Assembly: GCA_029777935.1 (NCBI GenBank)
Contig: JAKORH010000223.1
Location: forward strand, 1-8,638
Direction of reading: 5' to 3'
Source of the DNA: Pseudomonadota bacterium
GTDB taxonomy: Bacteria; Pseudomonadota; Gammaproteobacteria; Burkholderiales; Burkholderiaceae
Length of the DNA: 8,638 bases
Made by a program: the position numbers and the translations under genes. Positions within the stretch are counted from its first letter, which is position 1, and each line of letters opens with the position of its first letter. This document shows, one piece after another, positions 5,134 to 8,638 of this stretch. Under the pieces are notes generated by a model. The model saw nothing but the letters and a program-made list of their open reading frames with translations, did no database searches and was not told the DNA's origin.

Positions 5134-5288
5134 GTAGCCCGAATGTTTCTCACGGTCGTCCCGGAATGTGGCCTTGCTCCAGCCTCGGTCGCTGGCTGCG
5201 ACGTGCCGGCCGAAATCCATTCAGTTCGCAGGGGCTGCACGGGCTTGCGCGGCGCAATCCCCGCGTCACGCACGAAACACCCGGCTAC
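5134..5288. repeat. MITE-like intergenic element, copy 1 (155 bp)
   Basis: The element begins GTAGCCCGAATGTTTC at 5134 and ends GAAACACCCGGCTAC at 5288, imperfect terminal inverted repeats. It shares a core with the element at 7104-7354 in the same orientation. The best-conserved block is 5200-5254, which includes GTGCCGGCCG, AATCC and CGGGCTTGCGCGGCG. It has no coding capacity. Its right terminus contains the TAG stop of ubiH (5285-5287). Compared with copy 2 it lacks about 95 bases in the right half, and its ends have diverged more. Confidence 0.7.
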
Positions 5289-6472
5289 CGCGTCGCCGCG
5301 TGCCGGATCAGCGCGTTCTTCAGCGGCGTCAGCCGGTCGACGAGCGTCAGCCCCGCGTTGCGCAACCCACGCGCCAAGGGGTTGTCCGCGCCGAACAGCC
5401 GCGCCAGTGCGTCGGTCGTGAGCCGCATCAGCTCGATCGGCTCGGCGCGCGCGCGCGCGTAGCGTCGCAGCAGAACGAGATCGCCGGGATCGCGGAACTC
5501 CTCGCGCGCAGCGAGCACGCGCAGCAGCTCCGACACGTCGGCGAGCCCAAGGTTCAATCCCTGGCCCGCGAGGGGATGCACGACGTGCGCGGCATCGCCG
5601 GCCAGCGCGATACGCTCGTCGACCAGGCGATCGACCCGGATCAGGCGCAGCGGGAACGGATGCACGGCGCCGCGGAGCGACAGTTCGCCGACGGCCGATT
5701 GCGTGCGCGCCGTCACGCGCCCGCCGAACGCGGCCGGTTCGAGCGCCTGCAACTCGGTGGCGATCGGCTCCGGCGCCGACCATACCAGCGACACGAACTC
5801 GCCCGGCAGCGGCAGCAGCGCCACCACACCCTCGGCGCAGAACCACTGGAACGCCACGCCCCCGTGCGGCCGGGCACAGGCGAAGTTCGCCACCAGCGCG
5901 GTCTGCCGGTACGGCGTCTCTTGCGCATTGATGCCGGCAGCGGCGCGTACCGCGGAGCGCGCGCCGTCGGCACCGACCAGCAGACGCGCATCGACCGCGG
6001 CACCGTCGGCCAGCTCGACGCGAACGGCATCGCGCTCGCGCCGCATGCGCGCGAACGCCGCGCGCAACCGCGTGATCCCGGGCGCGAAGCCGCACGCGGC
6101 CGACAGCACGCGCGCCAGTTCGCCTTCTTCGACGATCGCCGCCAGGCGCTCCAGCGCGGCCTGGTAGGCATCGAAAGTCAGTTCGTTGCCGGCATCGCCG
6201 AAGACGCGCATCTGCGCCACCGACTGCACGCGCGCGGCGTTCATCTGCGGCCAGACCTTCAGCCGTTCCAGCAGTTCGATTGCCGACGGCGCGAGCGCGT
6301 AGATGCGTGCATCGAACGGCACCGCGTCGCTCGGCGCGAACGCACGCGCGTCGGGGCCGATCAGCGCCACCCGCAGCCCGAGCTGCGAAGCGCCGATCGC
6401 GGCGGCCAGTCCGGCCACGCCGGCGCCGACGACGGCCAGATCGAAACTTGGTTGCGAGGTCGCTGCGCTCAT
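5285..6472 (-). CDS. UbiH/UbiF/COQ6-family FAD-dependent ubiquinone-biosynthesis hydroxylase
   Basis: The 395-aa product is a flavoprotein mono-oxygenase of the group that hydroxylates the ring during ubiquinone synthesis at the inner membrane. Motifs are in order: the FAD-binding GAGVAG (Gly16, Gly18, Gly21) with FDLAVVGAGVAGLAAAIGAS, the family DG motif LLVGADGARSAVR (Asp169-Gly170), and the GD motif IALAGDAAHVVHPLAGQGLN (Gly292-Asp293), the UbiH/COQ6 signature. Length is typical (about 390-400). Which ring carbon it acts on (UbiH, UbiF, UbiI, UbiL or UbiM type) cannot be read from the sequence, so no symbol is assigned. The ATG at 6472 has no clear ribosome site and lies 30 bases after the preceding secreted-protein gene, suggesting one transcript. 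The TAG stop lies within the terminal repeat of the following element. Confidence 0.93.
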   Translation of the reverse strand: MSAATSQPSFDLAVVGAGVAGLAAAIGASQLGLRVALIGPDARAFAPSDAVPFDARIYALAPSAIELLERLKVWPQMNAARVQSVAQMRVFGDAGNELTFDAYQAALERLAAIVEEGELARVLSAACGFAPGITRLRAAFARMRRERDAVRVELADGAAVDARLLVGADGARSAVRAAAGINAQETPYRQTALVANFACARPHGGVAFQWFCAEGVVALLPLPGEFVSLVWSAPEPIATELQALEPAAFGGRVTARTQSAVGELSLRGAVHPFPLRLIRVDRLVDERIALAGDAAHVVHPLAGQGLNLGLADVSELLRVLAAREEFRDPGDLVLLRRYARARAEPIELMRLTTDALARLFGADNPLARGLRNAGLTLVDRLTPLKNALIRHAATR

Positions 6473-6502
6473 GCGCCGCGATTATCGCCGAGTGTCCAGC
6501 CA

Positions 6503-6940
6503 CTACTTCTTCTGTTCTTCCTTCGGCAGGACGTCGGCCGCCACGTCGAAGTAGAAGATCATCTGATGGTGATCGCCGGCGTGGATCGTGGTCGGGCGGC
6601 TGTAGCGCTCGCCCTTGTGCGAGGCCTCGACCTCGTAGCGGCCTAGCGGCAGATCGACCAGCAGCCATGGTCCGTCGAGCGTCCGGTCGAACACCACCGC
6701 CTTCTTCGCGTCGGTGATGCGCACCTGCACGTCGGCCAGGTACGCGCCGGAGCGCCGGGCAGCGGTGATCACCCACAGGCTGTGCTTGTCGCGCTGCGCT
6801 TCGAGCCGGGCAATCTCGCCTTCGCCGATGCCGCCCGACACGAACGGGCCGCCGAGCGCCGTCTGCCCCGTCGTTTCGGCCACCGCCGGCAGCGCCAGCA
6901 GCGCGCCGGCGCAGGCAATCAAGAGGGCAATGCGCTTCAT
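6503..6940 (-). CDS. Secreted protein with a carboxypeptidase-regulatory-like beta-sandwich (unknown function)
   Basis: The 145-aa product has a clear signal peptide MKRIALLIACAGALLALPAVA, likely cut before Glu22. The mature part contains YLADVQVRITDAKKAVVFD, GPWLLVDLPLGRYEVEASHKG and RPTTIHAGDHHQMIFYFDVA, the alternating beta-strand pattern with a PxGxYxVxAxxxG turn typical of carboxypeptidase regulatory-like (transthyretin-like) domains. It ends in a charged tail, LPKEEQKK. Such domains usually bind ligands or proteins; no catalytic residues are evident. The ATG at 6940 follows a strong AGGAG ribosome site, and the upstream in-frame extension has no similarity to a signal peptide. It lies 30 bases upstream of the ubiquinone hydroxylase gene on the same strand, so the two are probably co-transcribed. 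The 163 bases upstream to the repeat element hold no gene; I found no convincing promoter there. Confidence 0.85.
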   Translation of the reverse strand: MKRIALLIACAGALLALPAVAETTGQTALGGPFVSGGIGEGEIARLEAQRDKHSLWVITAARRSGAYLADVQVRITDAKKAVVFDRTLDGPWLLVDLPLGRYEVEASHKGERYSRPTTIHAGDHHQMIFYFDVAADVLPKEEQKK

Positions 6941-7103
6941 CTTCACTCCTTCCGAACCTTCGCGCGAAATCGAAAAACCACGATACGCCGGCGCGGCCGC
7001 ATCGAATTGCCGGCAGTCATTTCCAGAGCGCAGTCGCCGCTCGGGTGGGCAGCCGGCGCCGGCGATCGGGCGGCTTGCGCTCGATGCGCTTGCGCCCACG
7101 CTC

Positions 7104-7354
7104 CTAGCCCGGACATTTCACGAGGTCGCCCCCGTATGCGAACGGTCTCCAGCTTCGATGGTTCCTGGCGGCGTGCCGGCCGCAATCCGGTCTGGCTCGC
7201 CGGGGCTACGCGGGCTTGCGCGGCGCCTGCACGGCCATCTTGCGCTCAAGTGCTCGCCGATGCCATTGGGCATCGGACTGCGCCCCTCACGCGCAACCTG
7301 GCTCGCGCATGCATCCGCGCAATTCCCGCGCCCCTCGTGAAATATCCGGGCTAG
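7104..7354. repeat. MITE-like intergenic element, copy 2 (251 bp, 22-bp terminal inverted repeats)
   Basis: Terminal inverted repeats at 7104-7125 (CTAGCCCGGACATTTCACGA and two more bases) and 7333-7354 match at 21 of 22 positions. CTAG occurs at both outer ends. The core block at 7170-7225 matches copy 1. The right half adds about 95 bases, including a perfect 8-bp hairpin CCGATGCC (7257-7264) / GGCATCGG (7269-7276) with loop ATTG. No gene is supported inside it. The right terminus contains the TAG stop of mnhG (7351-7353). In RNA the ends can pair into a long stem, so it may act as a terminator after mnhG. Confidence 0.8.
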
Positions 7355-7680
7355 CCCCGCGACGCCGATTCACGCTCCTCGATCTCGCGCTTCAGCGCGG
7401 CCTTCATCAGCAGGTGCGCAGACACCGGCGCGGTCAGGAACAGGAACAGCGTGATCAGCAGTTCGTGCAGGCTCGCCCTGCCGGAGCCAAAGCTCGCCAC
7501 GAGCATGGAGGCGATCAGCGTGCAGCCCACGCCGAGCGTCACCGCCTTGGTCGGCGCGTGCGCGCGCGTGTAGAAGTCGCGGAAGCGAACGAGCCCGATC
7601 GACCCGAGCAGCGCGAACACGCTGCCGGCGCCGATCAGCAGCGCGGCCGTTGCATCAATCGCGAGCGGCAGCGCGTTCAT
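7351..7680 (-). CDS. mnhG: Na+(K+)/H+ antiporter subunit G (MrpG/MnhG/PhaG)
   Basis: The 109-aa product is a small membrane subunit of the multisubunit Mrp cation/proton antiporter in the inner membrane. It has three hydrophobic segments (ATAALLIGAGSVFALLGSIG; AVTLGVGCTLIASMLVASFG; ELLITLFLFLTAPVSAHLLM) and the family signature LVRFRDFYTRAHAPTKAVTLGVG between the first two. Length is normal. The ATG at 7680 overlaps the mnhF stop as ATGA; a GGGGA lies about nine bases upstream. It is the last gene of the operon. Its TAG stop is supplied by the end of the adjoining repeat element, giving a C-terminus of ESASRG. Confidence 0.93.
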   Translation of the reverse strand: MNALPLAIDATAALLIGAGSVFALLGSIGLVRFRDFYTRAHAPTKAVTLGVGCTLIASMLVASFGSGRASLHELLITLFLFLTAPVSAHLLMKAALKREIEERESASRG

Positions 7681-7946
7681 CGCACGAGGTCCCCGGCCAG
7701 CGCGAATTTCGCCAGCGCCACGGTGCCGACGAAGCCGAGCGCGGCGATCACCAGCGCGGCCTCGAAGTTCAGCGCGGTGCCGAAGCGGATCCCGAGCAGG
7801 ATCAGCAGCGCCAGTGCGTTCACGTACAGCGTGTCGAGCGCGAGGATGCGGTCGGCCAGGCTGGGGCCGCGCACGAGGCGCCATCCAGCCAGCAGCAGCG
7901 CCAGCACGAACGCGCCGATCGCGAACGGCAGGATGACCGCGGTCAT
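7677..7946 (-). CDS. mnhF: Na+(K+)/H+ antiporter subunit F (MrpF/MnhF/PhaF)
   Basis: The 89-aa product is the small F subunit of the Mrp antiporter complex. Three predicted membrane helices are visible, with the family signature RLVRGPSLADRILALDTLYV after the first and LLILLGIRFGTALNFEAALV leading into the last, which ends FVGTVALAKFALAGDLVR. Length matches the family (about 85-95 aa). Start and stop both overlap neighbours by four bases (ATGA), and a GGGAG is placed upstream of the ATG, so E, F and G are translated as a coupled set. Confidence 0.94.
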   Translation of the reverse strand: MTAVILPFAIGAFVLALLLAGWRLVRGPSLADRILALDTLYVNALALLILLGIRFGTALNFEAALVIAALGFVGTVALAKFALAGDLVR

Positions 7947-8425
7947 TCGAAGATCTCCCGCAGCGGTCGTTCATAGCGCGTCTTGATGTCGGCGACCAGC
8001 GCCGCCTCGTCGACCACGTGCAGCGCGTGCACCAGCAGGTGGCTGCGGTCGTCGCTCACGTCGGCGGTGATCGTGCCCGGCGTCATCGTGATGATGCCGG
8101 CTAGCGCGAGGATGCCGTGCGGGTCGCGCAAGTCGAGCGGCACGCGGACAAAGCGCGGATTCACAGCCGACTCGGGGCCGAGGATGCGGCGCGCCACCTC
8201 GATGTTCGCGCGCACGATGTCCCACGGCACGAGCAGCAGCAGGCGCGCGATCGCGAGCGGCCTGCCGAGGCGCGGCCGCTGCCGGTCGCGCGCGACGAAG
8301 CGCGGCAGCGCCAGCGCGAGCAGCGCGCCGAGCGCGATCTGTCCGGCGTCATACGAATCAGCGAGCAGCAGCCACGTCGCAAACAGCACGGCGGACAGCA
8401 GCGGCGCCGGCAGCCGCCGTTTCAA
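7943..8425 (-). CDS. mnhE: Na+(K+)/H+ antiporter subunit E (MrpE/MnhE/PhaE), TTG start
   Basis: The 160-aa product is the E subunit of the Mrp antiporter. It has N-terminal hydrophobic helices (LLSAVLFATWLLLADSYDAG; IALGALLALALPRFV), the PWDIVRANIEVARRIL segment, and the family signature GILALAGIITMTPGTITADV, followed by a cytoplasmic C-terminal domain with HLLVHALHVVDE. Length is typical (about 160 aa). The start is TTG at 8425, not ATG: it overlaps the mnhD stop as TTGA and has a strong GGAGG ribosome site six bases upstream. The stop overlaps mnhF as ATGA. Confidence 0.93.
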   Translation of the reverse strand: MKRRLPAPLLSAVLFATWLLLADSYDAGQIALGALLALALPRFVARDRQRPRLGRPLAIARLLLLVPWDIVRANIEVARRILGPESAVNPRFVRVPLDLRDPHGILALAGIITMTPGTITADVSDDRSHLLVHALHVVDEAALVADIKTRYERPLREIFE

Positions 8426-8638
8426 GAGTCGCCTCCAACGGAGTCGCGCGGCCGCGACGCGGGAGTCGCTCCAAGCACGGCGTCGACATAGGCGCGCGGC
8501 CGCATGAGCTGCTGCGCGGCCGCTCGCGTGTACGAAGCGAGCGGATCGGCCAGCAGCGCGGCCGCCAGCATCGCGCCCAGCAGCGCGCCGATCGCGCCGG
8601 CCTGCAGTGGCGCCGTCGGCGCGGCCGCGACGGCGGCC
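8422..8638 (-). CDS. mnhD: Na+(K+)/H+ antiporter subunit D, C-terminal end (cut by window edge)
   Basis: The last 71 codons of a gene entering from the right edge are visible. The product contains a hydrophobic helix (AGAIGALLGAMLAAALLADP), then SYTRAAAQQLMRPRAYVDAV and a tail ending SVGGDS. This matches the C-terminus of MrpD-type subunits, which are proton-translocating proteins related to NuoL/M/N of complex I. The catalytic helices are outside the window. Identification rests mainly on the order D-E-F-G, which is fixed in Mrp operons, and on the four-base overlap with mnhE. Confidence 0.8.
   Translation of the reverse strand, partial: AAVAAAPTAPLQAGAIGALLGAMLAAALLADPLASYTRAAAQQLMRPRAYVDAVLGATPASRPRDSVGGDS

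Noticed and set aside
5079..6776. 565-codon minus-strand ORF spanning ubiH and beyond
   Set aside because: Out-of-frame shadow of ubiH and the secreted-protein gene; Arg-rich, with no recognisable domain, while the frame beside it has complete flavoprotein motifs.
6941..7099. N-terminal extension of the secreted protein to an in-frame upstream start at 7099
   Set aside because: A strong ribosome site and a textbook signal peptide begin at 6940; the 53-residue extension is low-complexity and unsupported.
7215..7986. Plus-strand ORFs opposite mnhG and mnhF
   Set aside because: Arg/His/Gln- or Ser-rich antisense shadows; the minus strand has complete MnhF and MnhG with coupled overlaps.

Overview
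The window is GC-rich, densely coding bacterial DNA. Its gene content and order (mltA, apaG, rpe, gph, trpE in a divergent arrangement, with ubiH/dsbC and a six-gene-type Mrp antiporter cluster nearby) suggest a betaproteobacterium, most likely Burkholderiales. I see no phage, plasmid, CRISPR, tRNA or rRNA genes; this looks like core chromosome. The unusual content lies in the gaps between genes.

Layout. Positions 1-2400, minus strand: an rpe - Rid-family gene - gph - trpE gene string (trpE runs off the left edge), with a candidate promoter at 2433-2459. Between gph and trpE is a 29-codon ORF ending Gly-Val-Trp-Phe-Trp-Arg-Ser. It starts at the gph stop codon, lies about 40 bases downstream of an extended -10 promoter-like sequence inside gph, and is followed by two perfect hairpins before trpE. 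I read this as a candidate trp leader peptide and attenuator. Positions 2503-4224, plus strand: apaG and mltA, with a 32-aa single-helix membrane protein gene on the minus strand between them. Two four-copy 7-bp tandem repeats flank this small cluster, one just upstream of apaG and one apparently inside the mltA signal-peptide region. Positions 4226-4295: a REP-like inverted pair between the converging mltA and dsbC.

Positions 4307-6940, minus strand: an unknown secreted protein, a UbiH-type ubiquinone hydroxylase, and dsbC. Positions 7351-8638, minus strand: mnhG, mnhF, mnhE and the end of mnhD, a translationally coupled Na+(K+)/H+ antiporter operon that continues off the right edge. Two related intergenic elements with terminal inverted repeats (155 and 251 bp) lie just after ubiH and just after mnhG. 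In both cases the element's terminal repeat contains the gene's TAG stop codon.

How the genes fit together: the left operon joins pentose phosphate metabolism (Rpe), phosphoglycolate salvage (Gph), reactive enamine/imine removal (Rid family) and the first step of tryptophan synthesis (TrpE). The middle and right genes serve the cell envelope: murein turnover (MltA), disulfide isomerisation (DsbC), ubiquinone synthesis and cation homeostasis. The strongest candidates for something undescribed are the putative trp leader, the two-copy MITE-like element that supplies stop codons, and the heptamer repeat in the mltA leader. All assignments come from reading the sequence by eye; no database search was possible.
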